A DNA stretch of 64,000 nt from Nonlabens marinus S1-08 (GTDB lineage: Bacteria > Bacteroidota > Bacteroidia > Flavobacteriales > Flavobacteriaceae). The position numbers were made by a program, and so were the translations under genes. The stretch is from positions 2,719,779-2,783,778 of the forward strand of contig NZ_AP014548.1 in NCBI RefSeq assembly GCF_000831385.1, in the 5' to 3' direction. A model generated the notes under the pieces. The model was not told the DNA's origin, made no database searches, and saw nothing but the letters and a program-made list of their open reading frames with translations. Shown piece after piece: positions 35,474 to 44,443 of this stretch. Each line of letters begins with the position of its first letter. Positions within the stretch are counted from its first letter, which is position 1.

Positions 35474-36319
35474 TTACATTTTAACGCCCCACTCTTCTAA
35501 TGAAATTTTATTCAATCTCACATAATCAGGGTTAGGTGCCGCGGCAGCAAGTGCCATAGATTTCTTTGCACTCTCGATAGCAGCATTTTTGTCTCCCATT
35601 TTAGCCTCGATCAAAGATTTAGTTCTCCACATCCAGTAGGCATTAGGGCTTTTAGCTGCAGCCATATCTATCCATTCTTTTGCTTGCTTGATGTCTTTTC
35701 CAGTTTCCAGATAAAAACTTGCGGCACTGAAATAGTCTGCAGCAGTAGGACCAGAAATGATGCGGTTGATGCTTGCCAGCATCTTCTCATCAGTAGGTAC
35801 ATTGAATGGAACTGAAACCATGGTCTTATCCCACATCATGTCTAGACTTGCACCATCCGTTTTCAAATTGTTGATGGCAATGGTAAAGTTTTCTGAAGCA
35901 TTCGCCATTTTTACTGGCGTTGCCATTACTCGGGCTGCTACTAGACTATCGTCCCAATCTGCTGGTGTACCCCAGTTGTCTGTATTGCTGTAAAAGATAA
36001 CTTCCCACTGATCTTTACCTGGCTTTGTATATAGCGCGTAATCACCAGCTTTTAGTTTCTGACCTCCTAGCGTTATGCTGTCTGTAAATGTGACTATGGT
36101 ATTAGCATTAGCACCTGTTCTCCATACTTGATTAAAAGGAACTAATTCTCCAAAAATTTCACGACCGCGCATCGCTGGTCTTGAATAGGCGACACTAACA
36201 TCAGTCAGTCCAACCGTTTGCATCAGTTTTGCACTAGGACTAGGCTGTACTGGAGTAATTTGAGCGTATGCTCCTAAGCTAATAAGGCAAAGGGCAGCTA
36301 GTAAAATTCTGTTTTTCAT
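35474..36319 (-). CDS. DUF2911 exported protein with TPR-like tail
   Basis: The 281-residue protein has a signal peptide ending AYAQ. The DUF2911 domain (about 22-165) includes VAYSRPAMRGREIFGELVP and VWRTGANANT, very typical of this Bacteroidota family. A TPR-like helical tail (about 180-265) contains SPNAYWMWRTKSLIEAKMGD. DUF2911 proteins are periplasmic or secreted and of unknown role. The gene is probably the last of the envelope operon that begins with the lytic transglycosylase gene or further upstream. Confidence 0.88.
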   Translation of the reverse strand: MKNRILLAALCLISLGAYAQITPVQPSPSAKLMQTVGLTDVSVAYSRPAMRGREIFGELVPFNQVWRTGANANTIVTFTDSITLGGQKLKAGDYALYTKPGKDQWEVIFYSNTDNWGTPADWDDSLVAARVMATPVKMANASENFTIAINNLKTDGASLDMMWDKTMVSVPFNVPTDEKMLASINRIISGPTAADYFSAASFYLETGKDIKQAKEWIDMAAAKSPNAYWMWRTKSLIEAKMGDKNAAIESAKKSMALAAAAPNPDYVRLNKISLEEWGVKM

Positions 36320-36346
36320 AGGTATTATTTAAGTGAATAAAATATC

Positions 36347-36745
36347 TTATGCTTTAGCGCCTGAAAAGAATATCATCTTTATAGCGACGATAAGCAATAT
36401 AGCACCGAAAATCTTTTTAAGCATCTGTTGATTTAAATCTACGGCTATTTTAGATCCTAAATAACCTCCTACCACAAATGCTACGGCAATGACTAGCGCA
36501 TAACGCCAGTCTAGTTGATGGCCACTGGTGTGATATGTATAAGCAGCAATAAATGTAACTGGCACAGCTAGCACGGCAAGGCTTAACCCTTGAGCTTGAT
36601 GCTGGGTATAACCTAGAAACCAGATAGCCAGCGGCACCATGACTACTCCACCACCTACTCCTACACTCCCACTTAAAAAGCCTGCAATCAGGCCTAAAAG
36701 CAAGAGCAGCAATACAATTTCTACAGTCATAGCTCCTTTTTTCAT
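36347..36745 (-). CDS. Half-size TauE/SafE-like membrane protein
   Basis: A 132-residue protein with four hydrophobic helices. The first (GFLSGSVGVGGGVVMVPLAIW) is the diagnostic Gly-rich motif of the TauE/SafE family of anion exporters. Full members have about 250 residues and two such repeats, so this gene encodes a single repeat and probably acts as a dimer. MKKGAMTVE leaves a choice between Met1 and Met6. It starts one base after the cardiolipin synthase stop codon. The transported anion is unknown. Confidence 0.82.
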   Translation of the reverse strand: MKKGAMTVEIVLLLLLLGLIAGFLSGSVGVGGGVVMVPLAIWFLGYTQHQAQGLSLAVLAVPVTFIAAYTYHTSGHQLDWRYALVIAVAFVVGGYLGSKIAVDLNQQMLKKIFGAILLIVAIKMIFFSGAKA

Positions 36746-36746
36746 A

Positions 36747-38228
36747 TTATAATAATGGTGCCCACAACTTACAAAAAGACTCTTTAAATTTGTAGGTTAA
36801 GGATCGTTCTTTCCATTCTTCAAGATCTATTTGTTCGCACTCTTTTTTATCCTCATCAAACTTATCGTTGAGCTCCTGAGCAAATTCTTTGTCAAAAACG
36901 AGGGCATTGATCTCAAAGTTAATATCAAAACTGCGATAATCAATATTACAAGTCCCTATAGTCGCAAACATGCCATCGACTACCATTGTTTTGGAATGCA
37001 GCATTCCCTTGCAATACCAGAATATCTTGATCCCACATTCCATAATTTCCTCAAAATACGACCTGGAAGCGTATCGAGCCGCCCAGCTATCCCCTATTCT
37101 AGGCACCATAAGCTCTACCTCTACACCTGATCTTGCGGCACTTTTGATAGCTGTCAGAATAGCCTCGTTAGGAATAAAATAAGGTGTAGTGATGCGTATA
37201 CGGGTATCAGCACTATTGATTCCTGTAAAAATAGCTTCCATGATATTGGACCAATCGGTATCAGGACCACTAGCTGCAATTTGTACAGGCTTGTTTTTTT
37301 TCTCGTCAATTTCAGGGAAAAAACTTCCTTCTATTTCTTCATCAGCGTCTTTAGAATACTGATCGTCACAAACAAAAAACCAATTGAGGAGCCATTGGGC
37401 TTGAAGACTTTTTACTGCATGACCTTCAATTCGCAGGTGGGTATCTCTCCAATAATCTTTAGGGTCACGGTCTGGCGTGTTCACATAATCATCACTCACG
37501 TTTATTCCTCCTAGAAAACCTATGTGACCATCTACAATAACAATCTTTCTATGATCTCGATAATTGGCTTTTCTAGTAAACCTTGAAAAGAGCACTGGCA
37601 TGAATGGATAATGCAGGATACCAGCATCTGTCATTCTCCGCTTTGCAGCGTTGGACAGGTCGCTCCCAACGGAATCATAGATCAATTTCACGTTCACATC
37701 GCGTTTCCTTGCTGCTATCAAATGGTCAATAAATTTATTGCCGATGTTGTCATCATTGAAAATGAAGTATTCTAGATGAATATGATCCTTAGCTTGATCC
37801 AGCGCTTCAAAAATGGCTTCAAACGCATTTTCTCCGTTGTAAAGAAGCTTGAGGTCGTTACGCAGGGTCAATGGTGCTCGCTCATTATGCCTTAAAAGTT
37901 TCACCATTTTAAGACGATCTTCTAGAAATGTGGTCTCGTATTTTCCCAGTTCTTCTTCATCGTTCATCAGGCGCTTGTTCCACTTTGTTACATGCTCATG
38001 TGAATTGAGATCTTTACGTTTAAATATCTTTTGTTTGCGGTACTCCAGCCCAAAAAAGTAATAGATCGCTAGGCCTACAAATGGCAAAGCGACGAGAAAA
38101 AGTAAGGAGGATAAGGTTTTGTGAGGGTTCTGATTATTGCGTATTAAGAAAAATGCAGCACCAGTGGCTACCAGATAATTGCCGATCAATGATGCCAAAA
38201 ACCAATTTTCTTGAACCCAATTAATCAT
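36747..38228 (-). CDS. cls: Cardiolipin synthase
   Basis: The 493-residue inner-membrane enzyme joins two phosphatidylglycerol molecules to make cardiolipin. Two N-terminal helices (about 10-28 and 38-58) are followed by two phospholipase-D domains. The HKD motifs are His226-Arg-Lys228 with IVIVDG and His411-Ser-Lys413 with TMVVDG, followed by NIDYRSFDINFE. Length and layout match bacterial ClsA. The start is 2 bp downstream of the transglycosylase stop, so these envelope genes form an operon. Confidence 0.93.
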   Translation of the reverse strand: MINWVQENWFLASLIGNYLVATGAAFFLIRNNQNPHKTLSSLLFLVALPFVGLAIYYFFGLEYRKQKIFKRKDLNSHEHVTKWNKRLMNDEEELGKYETTFLEDRLKMVKLLRHNERAPLTLRNDLKLLYNGENAFEAIFEALDQAKDHIHLEYFIFNDDNIGNKFIDHLIAARKRDVNVKLIYDSVGSDLSNAAKRRMTDAGILHYPFMPVLFSRFTRKANYRDHRKIVIVDGHIGFLGGINVSDDYVNTPDRDPKDYWRDTHLRIEGHAVKSLQAQWLLNWFFVCDDQYSKDADEEIEGSFFPEIDEKKNKPVQIAASGPDTDWSNIMEAIFTGINSADTRIRITTPYFIPNEAILTAIKSAARSGVEVELMVPRIGDSWAARYASRSYFEEIMECGIKIFWYCKGMLHSKTMVVDGMFATIGTCNIDYRSFDINFEINALVFDKEFAQELNDKFDEDKKECEQIDLEEWKERSLTYKFKESFCKLWAPLL

Positions 38229-38230
38229 GC

Positions 38231-39157
38231 TTATTTGTAATATCCAGCTTCAGGAATAGAAAGGTAGTATGTTTTTCTAGATTTATTGTTGAGTTTTGCC
38301 TCTCTCAACCATGGATTGTGAAGCTTGAGCACTTTGTAGGTGATTTTGTTCGCTTTCGCGAAAGCGACTAAATCATCCACCTCATAGTCCACTTTAATTT
38401 TAGTCACAGGTACATTTTGATATAAATGCTCTGGTGCCACGTGAAATCCATAGGATTCTGGCTTCTCAAGAATTTCTTTCAATGCCAAAATACGGAAGAC
38501 ATATCGCGCCGTCTCACTGTTCAACAATAAATCATAGTATTCGTCCTCCTCTTGACGGTCTTGCTGACGGTTCACACCTGCATTACCAGCATTATATGCA
38601 GCAGCAGCAAGCGTCCATGAACCGAAGTTTTTCTTGCTCTCTTTTAAATATTTGCAAGCGGCACGAGTGGACATTTCCATATCATAACGCTCGTCAACAT
38701 TATCGTTTACTTCCATTCCCAACTCCCTTGCTGTGGCAGGCATCAATTGCCAAAACCCCTTTGCTCCCGCAGGAGATACGGCGTTTGACAAAGCACTTTC
38801 TGCAACTGCTAAATATTTAAAGTCATCTGGAATACCTTCTTCCTTGAGGATAGGTTCAATGATTGGAAAATATTTATTTGCCTTTTTGATCAACTTGATT
38901 GCGTTGGATTGAAAATATACATTAGAAAGCAATTCGTTATCAAAGCGCTCTTCAATATCAGGATCTGTCAACGGGACGTCTTCCCCTGCAAAGGAGAGAC
39001 CTTCAGGCATGGGTAAGGAGTATACCTTGTAATCATTTACCAGCGAGTCTAACTGACCTCCAGTAGAACTACCAGCATTTTTTTCTGACAATTTCACCGC
39101 ACCTAGGGCGATGAGAGAAACAACGGCTATAGAAAAGCCTAAGACAATCTTTTTCAT
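38231..39157 (-). CDS. Lytic murein transglycosylase, SLT family
   Basis: A 308-residue exported enzyme (hydrophobic N terminus 5-20) that cleaves peptidoglycan with formation of 1,6-anhydro ends. The catalytic Glu120 is in AVAESALSNAVSP, followed by GAKGFWQLMPATAR and AYNAGNAG, all SLT/MltD signatures. The C-terminal tail (about 245-305) resembles a degenerate LysM-like binding segment and contains an in-frame palindrome (AFAKA near residue 265). It precedes cls by 2 bp. Confidence 0.9.
   Translation of the reverse strand: MKKIVLGFSIAVVSLIALGAVKLSEKNAGSSTGGQLDSLVNDYKVYSLPMPEGLSFAGEDVPLTDPDIEERFDNELLSNVYFQSNAIKLIKKANKYFPIIEPILKEEGIPDDFKYLAVAESALSNAVSPAGAKGFWQLMPATARELGMEVNDNVDERYDMEMSTRAACKYLKESKKNFGSWTLAAAAYNAGNAGVNRQQDRQEEDEYYDLLLNSETARYVFRILALKEILEKPESYGFHVAPEHLYQNVPVTKIKVDYEVDDLVAFAKANKITYKVLKLHNPWLREAKLNNKSRKTYYLSIPEAGYYK
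38351..38366. repeat. Iterated palindrome inside the transglycosylase gene
   Basis: Exact copy read as Ala-Phe-Ala-Lys-Ala near residue 265. Confidence 0.95.
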
Positions 39158-39202
39158 CAGGAATTTTTTTTTAAATATATGAAGAATCCCAGCACAAGAA
39201 GT

Positions 39203-39853
39203 CTATTTACCTGCAATGATTTCAGGCAAATTTTCATTGAACCAGCGGTATCGATTTATAATCATAACGTGGGTTCCTCCCTTAACTGTAATGCAGTCTT
39301 TAATGTACTTAATAGGGAAAATGTGATCTTGATCTCCATGAATATGCACAATGCCTTTTAATGGTGTTGTTTGATCCCATTTGATCATTGTATCTAGTGC
39401 CCAGTCCAGGTAGCGCTGATTATTCATGTTCAAGTACCTTTTGTACAGCTCCATTTTTTTAGGGGCTATGCCGCGGCCAAACTTGCTCCACCAATCAAAA
39501 TTTGCGATCAAACTTGTAGGTAATAGTTTATGTAATCCCGTTTTTTTTGACACTCTCATACGCCTGGGAAATTCTTGGGTAGATTTCACACTAGAAATGA
39601 TAATCAATTTTTCCACCTCTATCAGCTTAGCCAATTCTTGCACGATCACACCACCAAAAGAAACACCTACCAAGACCGGTCGCTCATGATGAATTCCCTT
39701 CATCAACCTGCGGCAATAATGATCAAGTGGCTCTTTAGATTCTGGTAGAAGCCAGTCTAAATGATGTACCTCAAACTGACCCACGGGCAACGCAATATTT
39801 TCATAAATAAGCGGTGAAGCAGCCATTCCTGGCATAAAATACACGTGCGTCAT
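39203..39853 (-). CDS. Alpha/beta hydrolase
   Basis: A 216-residue cytoplasmic protein with an alpha/beta hydrolase fold. The nucleophile elbow GVSFGG places Ser65 as nucleophile, with Asp176 in HGDQDHIFP and His195 in GGTHVMI as the other triad residues. There is no signal peptide. The substrate is unknown. It may begin the transglycosylase/cls operon, since only 45 bp separate it from the transglycosylase start. Confidence 0.85.
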   Translation of the reverse strand: MTHVYFMPGMAASPLIYENIALPVGQFEVHHLDWLLPESKEPLDHYCRRLMKGIHHERPVLVGVSFGGVIVQELAKLIEVEKLIIISSVKSTQEFPRRMRVSKKTGLHKLLPTSLIANFDWWSKFGRGIAPKKMELYKRYLNMNNQRYLDWALDTMIKWDQTTPLKGIVHIHGDQDHIFPIKYIKDCITVKGGTHVMIINRYRWFNENLPEIIAGK

Positions 39854-40028
39854 GGGTTTGAGATTTTGTCAATCAAGGTTTTAACTTTAAGATACGAGCA
39901 TTTCTAAGCGTATTGAGGTATCTTTACAAAGTTAAACAAGCAATTTTTACTCTTCTGCTAACCAGCTACATCTTTGCTTGAATGGTATAATAATTCTCAA
40001 AAAAGTAGAATGAGTCAAAAAGAATGAT

Positions 40029-40337
40029 ATGGATACGACTATGATTGAAATTACTGATAATGAATTTTTAAGACAATATCAGTGTAAATTTGATGGCACC
40101 CTAGCTAAAATCGAATACGCGCAGCAGGAACGCAAAATATTCCTGACTAAATTGATAATTCCAGAACCTCTAGACGATAATCCTACTTTTAAGGAAGATT
40201 TTTTGAAAGCGGTATTTGCGGACATTAGAGATAACAAGAAGCTCAAAGTAGTTCCTACACACCCTACCATAGCAGGATTTGTGCGCAAGCACCGCAATGA
40301 GTATAAGGAAATGTTACCTGTAGGAATCAGCATTTAA
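40029..40337 (+). CDS. Small GNAT-like (acetyltransf_CG type) protein
   Basis: The 102-residue protein follows the pattern of the short GNAT-related family PF14542: a strand with AKIEYAQQERKIFLTKL, then a helix and KLKVVPTHPTIAGFVRKH. The acetyl-CoA-binding loop (R/QxxGxG) is missing and replaced by PLDDNPTFKED. The protein may therefore bind a different cofactor or be inactive. An internal ATG at 40041 gives an alternative start (MIEITDNEF). It stands alone, convergent with kdsB. Confidence 0.7.
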   Translation: MDTTMIEITDNEFLRQYQCKFDGTLAKIEYAQQERKIFLTKLIIPEPLDDNPTFKEDFLKAVFADIRDNKKLKVVPTHPTIAGFVRKHRNEYKEMLPVGISI

Positions 40338-40349
40338 AAAGTAACTCTT

Positions 40350-41084
40350 CTAAGATTTCCATAGCAGTCGCGCCTCCTCAAGATCAGTAGGCGTATCAAT
40401 GCCTATCGTGTGATTTGAAGTCTCGACCATTCTTATTTTTTTGCCGTACTCTAAGTAACGAATGCATTCGATCTTTTCTGCCAATTCAAGCGGTGTAGGG
40501 TCTGCTTTATAAAACTCCATCAAGGCTTTTTTACGGAACGCATAAATCCCTACATGCTTATAGGTTTTCACCTCAATATTCTTATCACGATGGAAAGGCA
40601 AAGGCGATCTTGAAAAATACAGGGCATTGCTCTTATTGTCTACAATCACTTTTACATTGTTAGGATTTTGAATGTCCTCCTCATCCTTTATGGTATGCAT
40701 TAAAGATGCTAGGTCAATTTCAGCATCAGGATCATTTTCAAAAATCTCAAGCAAACGCTCAAGATCACCACGATTGGTGAACGGCTCATCACCTTGAACG
40801 TTAATCACGATATCTACCTCCATATCCTCCACTGCTTCTGCAATTCTATTGCTGCCGCAATCGTGATCTTTAATGCTCATGACAGCTCTACCATCGTATT
40901 GCCTTACCGTTTGATAAATATCCTTACTATCTGTCACTACGATAACTTCATCAAATAAACCAGTTCTTAAAACCGCCTCATAGGTTCGCACAATCACTGG
41001 CGCACCACCCAGATCTTGTAACAATTTTTTAGGGAAGCGTTGAGCCTCTAACCTAGCGGGTATTACAGCTATTTTTTTAAGCAT
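40350..41084 (-). CDS. kdsB: 3-deoxy-manno-octulosonate cytidylyltransferase
   Basis: The 244-residue enzyme activates KDO with CTP to give CMP-KDO for lipopolysaccharide inner-core synthesis. Diagnostic segments are IPARLEAQRFPKKLL near the N terminus (nucleotide loop), DHDCGSNRIAEA near 73-84, and VNVQGDEPF near 93-101. Length matches KdsB (about 248). It is the last gene of an operon with a helicase, a DUF4126 protein and an unknown membrane protein. Confidence 0.94.
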   Translation of the reverse strand: MLKKIAVIPARLEAQRFPKKLLQDLGGAPVIVRTYEAVLRTGLFDEVIVVTDSKDIYQTVRQYDGRAVMSIKDHDCGSNRIAEAVEDMEVDIVINVQGDEPFTNRGDLERLLEIFENDPDAEIDLASLMHTIKDEEDIQNPNNVKVIVDNKSNALYFSRSPLPFHRDKNIEVKTYKHVGIYAFRKKALMEFYKADPTPLELAEKIECIRYLEYGKKIRMVETSNHTIGIDTPTDLEEARLLWKS

Positions 41085-41085
41085 A

Positions 41086-41547
41086 TTAATAATTTACAGG
41101 CAGCGCCCAATAGAGTGATCTTTCCTCTTTAATAATGTTATGGCTATTCAAGAAATTTAGGAACTCCTGATACTGAGATTCCGTTTTAAAATACAGCTGG
41201 CGGTAACGGCCGTTAGAAAGCTTGAGACTTATGGTTTGATGCGATTCTTTTCCTTTGGCCACTGCATTTTTAATATCCGAAAAGCAGATGTTCGAACGAA
41301 ATGAAATGGTGAAAATACCTAATGCAGTCAACGACAAAACGGAAATTGACTTCATACTATAAAAAGCTATCAATGTCAACTTTAACCAACCATCTAATGG
41401 TGTAAAGTATTGAGGCAAAAGAAATATTCCAGGTACAAATATTATCAGTTGAATAAACGCAATAGACTTTGCATTATCATTCAGTTCCAACTGCTGATCT
41501 TCTTCAGTCCAGCTCCATTGCGTTGCTTTGCGTTCTAGAAAACTCAT
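41086..41547 (-). CDS. Uncharacterised two-helix membrane protein
   Basis: I do not recognise this 153-residue protein. Two hydrophobic helices (about 28-47 and 55-80) are followed by a C-terminal cytoplasmic segment with KGKESHQTISLKLSNGRY, resembling a small PH-like or DUF-type beta domain. It overlaps the DUF4126 gene by 4 bp and precedes kdsB by one base, so it is tightly coupled to both. Confidence 0.75.
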   Translation of the reverse strand: MSFLERKATQWSWTEEDQQLELNDNAKSIAFIQLIIFVPGIFLLPQYFTPLDGWLKLTLIAFYSMKSISVLSLTALGIFTISFRSNICFSDIKNAVAKGKESHQTISLKLSNGRYRQLYFKTESQYQEFLNFLNSHNIIKEERSLYWALPVNY

Positions 41548-42149
41548 GATTGTTCTTCTACTGCTGGGTTATTTCGCTTTCGCGAAAGCGAACTTCTCTT
41601 AAACATCTTGCGATACAGTTTACGGATGCCAAAAAACGTAAGAATTACCAGAATAACTGCAACAAAAGGGGCTAAAAGAGATACAATGCTTAAAACGGTT
41701 GAAAACAAGCCTTCTAGTGCGCTAATTACTGGATTTCCAACTCCAGCAGTCATAGTGGTACTCGCAGCTCGTGCTGCACTTGTGGTTGTCGCGATAGCTG
41801 CCGCAGTGCCACCACCAGCAATAATCGCTAGCGTCCAGCTATACAAAGGATCTAAATCACCTACAACGGTGACCATTGCTAAAGTTCCCGCAACTGTTGC
41901 TAATGGGATAGAAATCGTATCTAAAGCATTGTCCACGTAAGGGATAAAATAGGCGATTAACTCAAAAATTGAAGCTGCAGTCAACACTAAAATTGCGGTT
42001 AAGCTTCCCGCCCACTGCCAATTCTCACTCAGCGGAATCCAATCCATGTATCCCGCAAAACTAAGAAGTAACAAGGGTATAAATACCCTGAAACCTGCGC
42101 TGGCGGCAAGTCCCACGCCTAGACATATGCTTATAACTAACTCTAACAT
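41544..42149 (-). CDS. DUF4126 membrane protein
   Basis: A 201-residue protein with about five membrane helices, rich in Ala and Thr (TSAARAASTTMTAGVGNP), matching the DUF4126 family. The start segment GVGLAASAGFRVFIPLLLLS is highly typical. Function is unknown. The last 15 residues include LSRKR encoded by an iterated palindrome, close to the stop codon, where a coding insertion would be easily tolerated. Confidence 0.86.
   Translation of the reverse strand: MLELVISICLGVGLAASAGFRVFIPLLLLSFAGYMDWIPLSENWQWAGSLTAILVLTAASIFELIAYFIPYVDNALDTISIPLATVAGTLAMVTVVGDLDPLYSWTLAIIAGGGTAAAIATTTSAARAASTTMTAGVGNPVISALEGLFSTVLSIVSLLAPFVAVILVILTFFGIRKLYRKMFKRSSLSRKRNNPAVEEQS
41575..41590. repeat. Iterated palindrome near the 3' end of the DUF4126 gene
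   Basis: Exact copy read as Leu-Ser-Arg-Lys-Arg near residue 188 of 201. Confidence 0.95.
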
Positions 42150-42153
42150 TGTT

Positions 42154-43575
42154 CTACTCTATAAAATTTTCATTTTTGAAGCCTATAAGGTACAAATTTG
42201 TTTTGGCTCTTGTTACTGCTGTATACAACCACCTCAAATACTCTTTACTAGGCCCTTCTGGCAAATAGGGTTGTTCTATAATGACATTTTCCCACTGACC
42301 TCCCTGCGATTTATGACAAGTGATCGCATAAGAAAACTTGACTTGAAGCGCATTAAAATATTGGTTTGCCTTGATTTCTTTGTATTGCTTCCATTTAGGT
42401 AACTTCAAGTAATCCATCCGTACCTCTTGATACAGTTTATTGCTTTGCTCATAAGTCAGCGATGGGGATTCTGAAGTCAAGGTGTCTAATAAAAGAGTGG
42501 TTTCAAAAGGTCTCGCATTTGGATAATCTACCATGCGCACCTTAACGTTAGCAAACTTAAAATCATAGATCTCTTTAAAATCAAATATTTCTAGTACCTC
42601 AATGATATCACCGTTTGCTATAAAACCAGCGTCACTGCTAGATTCCAACCAGTGGTAATTATTCTTCACTACCATCAGATAATCGCCTGTGGCCAGTTCG
42701 CTTTCGCGAAAGAGAATACGCGACCGTATTTGTTGGTTATAAAGATTTGCGCGTTTGTTAGAACGTACAATAATCGCTGTTTCCTCATGGCCCTGATTGT
42801 CATACGCACTCATGACCGTTTCCATGATCTCGTGACCATCAATCAACCGATGAATGTCAGGAAAAGGCATCACATTAAATTTAAAACTGGGGTCATCTTG
42901 CTCAATATGCTCTCTTATTTGAGTCGCGTTGTACAGAATACCAGATTCTACACTTTGCCTTTTAACCTCGTCAAGCTCAATATCTGTAACTTCTTTCAAA
43001 TACCGTTGGCCTATTAAACCAGCATCCAGCGCTGGAGAGATATCCAGTTTGACTGGAGGTAACTGTGCCGTATCCCCTATAATGATAAGTTTACACTTAT
43101 AACCGTTATAAACGTATTCAATCAAATCATCTAGAAGCGATCCATTACCGCCGAACATTTTATTATCTGCCGCAACATCAGGAATCATGGAGGCTTCATC
43201 CACTATGAACAAAGAGTTTCTATGCTTATTTACCTTGAGGCTGAATTGGACATTTCCTGATCCCTGACCTTTAGGAAAATAGATCTCGCGATGAATGGTA
43301 GCTGCCTGTTGATTGGAATAATTACTAATGACCTTAGCGGCTCTTCCAGTAGGTGCTAGAAGCACTGCACTTTTTTTTATTTTCCAAATACTCTTAACCA
43401 GGCTACTAATTATTGTAGTCTTTCCCGTACCTGCATACCCACGCAACATAAAAATACGGTCCTTTTCTGGATCGAGAATAAAGTCTGCAAGCTCCTCTAG
43501 GGCACGTTCTTGCTGGAAAGTAGGTTCAAATGGAAAGTCAAGTTTGAGAATCTTAAAGAAATCTTGTGGAGTCAT
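42154..43575 (-). CDS. RecD2/Dda-like DNA helicase, UvrD_C_2 type
   Basis: The 473-residue SF1 helicase has the Walker A GYAGTGKTT (46-54), Walker B FIVDEASM, and the C-terminal motif VI region with WLYTAVTRAKTNLYLIGF preceded by SYAITCHKSQG. This layout matches the short RecD-like/Dda helicases widespread in Bacteroidota, which unwind DNA 5' to 3'; the polarity is from family knowledge. A degenerate iterated palindrome encodes FRES near residue 290 in an exposed-looking loop. It begins the kdsB operon. Confidence 0.9.
   Translation of the reverse strand: MTPQDFFKILKLDFPFEPTFQQERALEELADFILDPEKDRIFMLRGYAGTGKTTIISSLVKSIWKIKKSAVLLAPTGRAAKVISNYSNQQAATIHREIYFPKGQGSGNVQFSLKVNKHRNSLFIVDEASMIPDVAADNKMFGGNGSLLDDLIEYVYNGYKCKLIIIGDTAQLPPVKLDISPALDAGLIGQRYLKEVTDIELDEVKRQSVESGILYNATQIREHIEQDDPSFKFNVMPFPDIHRLIDGHEIMETVMSAYDNQGHEETAIIVRSNKRANLYNQQIRSRILFRESELATGDYLMVVKNNYHWLESSSDAGFIANGDIIEVLEIFDFKEIYDFKFANVKVRMVDYPNARPFETTLLLDTLTSESPSLTYEQSNKLYQEVRMDYLKLPKWKQYKEIKANQYFNALQVKFSYAITCHKSQGGQWENVIIEQPYLPEGPSKEYLRWLYTAVTRAKTNLYLIGFKNENFIE
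42699..42714. repeat. Iterated palindrome, variant copy inside helicase gene
   Basis: CGCTTTCGCGAAAGAG, one mismatch to the consensus. It is the only copy read in the third frame, as Leu-Phe-Arg-Glu-Ser. Confidence 0.8.
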
Positions 43576-43652
43576 GAACTTGTTCTGGAAAACTTGAGGA
43601 TAAACTTAGTTCAAAAAAAACGGTGCTCACTAGGACGAGTGAAAAAAAATTG

Positions 43653-43660
43653 TAGATTTG
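43653..43660 (+). promoter_or_regulatory. -7 element for the DUF3822/rsmD operon
   Basis: TAGATTTG matches TAnnTTTG exactly, 36 bp before the first ATG of the operon. The -33 element is unclear. Confidence 0.45.
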
Positions 43661-43696
43661 TTTCCTTTGAAATTAAGCTAATAAACAATTCTTCTT

Positions 43697-44443
43697 ATGT
43701 TCAATTTGATCTTATCGGTAGTCTTAGGTATTATAGTGCTGGTACTACTTGCGATATTCATCAATAAAATCCCTCGTAAACTACATATCATTATCATATT
43801 GGTATTGTTAGCACTCATCGGATTTTTCGGTTACAAACTTTATCAATCCATCGCAGAGCCTGTCAAATTTGAAGAGGTAAAAGAGGAGCGCTACAAACAA
43901 GTAGTGGAGCAATTGATCCAACTTAGAGATGCAGAAGTTGCTCATAAGTTAATCACTGGTAAATACACAGACGATATCGAGGCTCTAGCTCGATTTATAG
44001 ATACTGCGCAGTTTGCGTTGATCTCTAAACGTGATAGTAGTATTGTTGATGTTGAGAAAAACAAACGTTACGGTCTGACTGGAACTGGTGGATATTATAA
44101 GGAAATTACCATTATTGATACCTTAGGATTCAAATCAGTAAAGGATTCTCTTTTCAGCAATGTAGATGTACGTAACTTGTTGAAATATAAAATTGAGGGA
44201 GCTCCTGGGCAAATTTCTCTAGAAACTGGAACAGTAGCCGATGCGGATAACCAAATAGGTGTATTTGCTGCCAAAGCTTCTAAAAAAGACATTCTATTTG
44301 ACCAACCGGAGCGTCTGGTACAAAGAGAACTAGAGATAAAAGCTGTAGAAGCCATCGATGGACCTGAAATCACTGTGGGGAGCTTAGAAGAAGTTTCTAC
44401 TAGCGGTAACTGGCCTAGACAATATGCAATCAATCGCAACTAG
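43697..44443 (+). CDS. Conserved membrane protein upstream of DUF3822
   Basis: A 248-residue protein with two membrane helices near the N terminus (about 3-22 and 28-48) and a long periplasmic or cytoplasmic tail. It overlaps the next gene (DUF3822) by 20 bp, and this three-gene arrangement with rsmD looks conserved in the family from memory. No enzymatic motif is visible. Segments such as IDTAQFALISKRDSS suggest a mixed alpha/beta fold. Role unknown. Confidence 0.75.
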   Translation: MFNLILSVVLGIIVLVLLAIFINKIPRKLHIIIILVLLALIGFFGYKLYQSIAEPVKFEEVKEERYKQVVEQLIQLRDAEVAHKLITGKYTDDIEALARFIDTAQFALISKRDSSIVDVEKNKRYGLTGTGGYYKEITIIDTLGFKSVKDSLFSNVDVRNLLKYKIEGAPGQISLETGTVADADNQIGVFAAKASKKDILFDQPERLVQRELEIKAVEAIDGPEITVGSLEEVSTSGNWPRQYAINRN

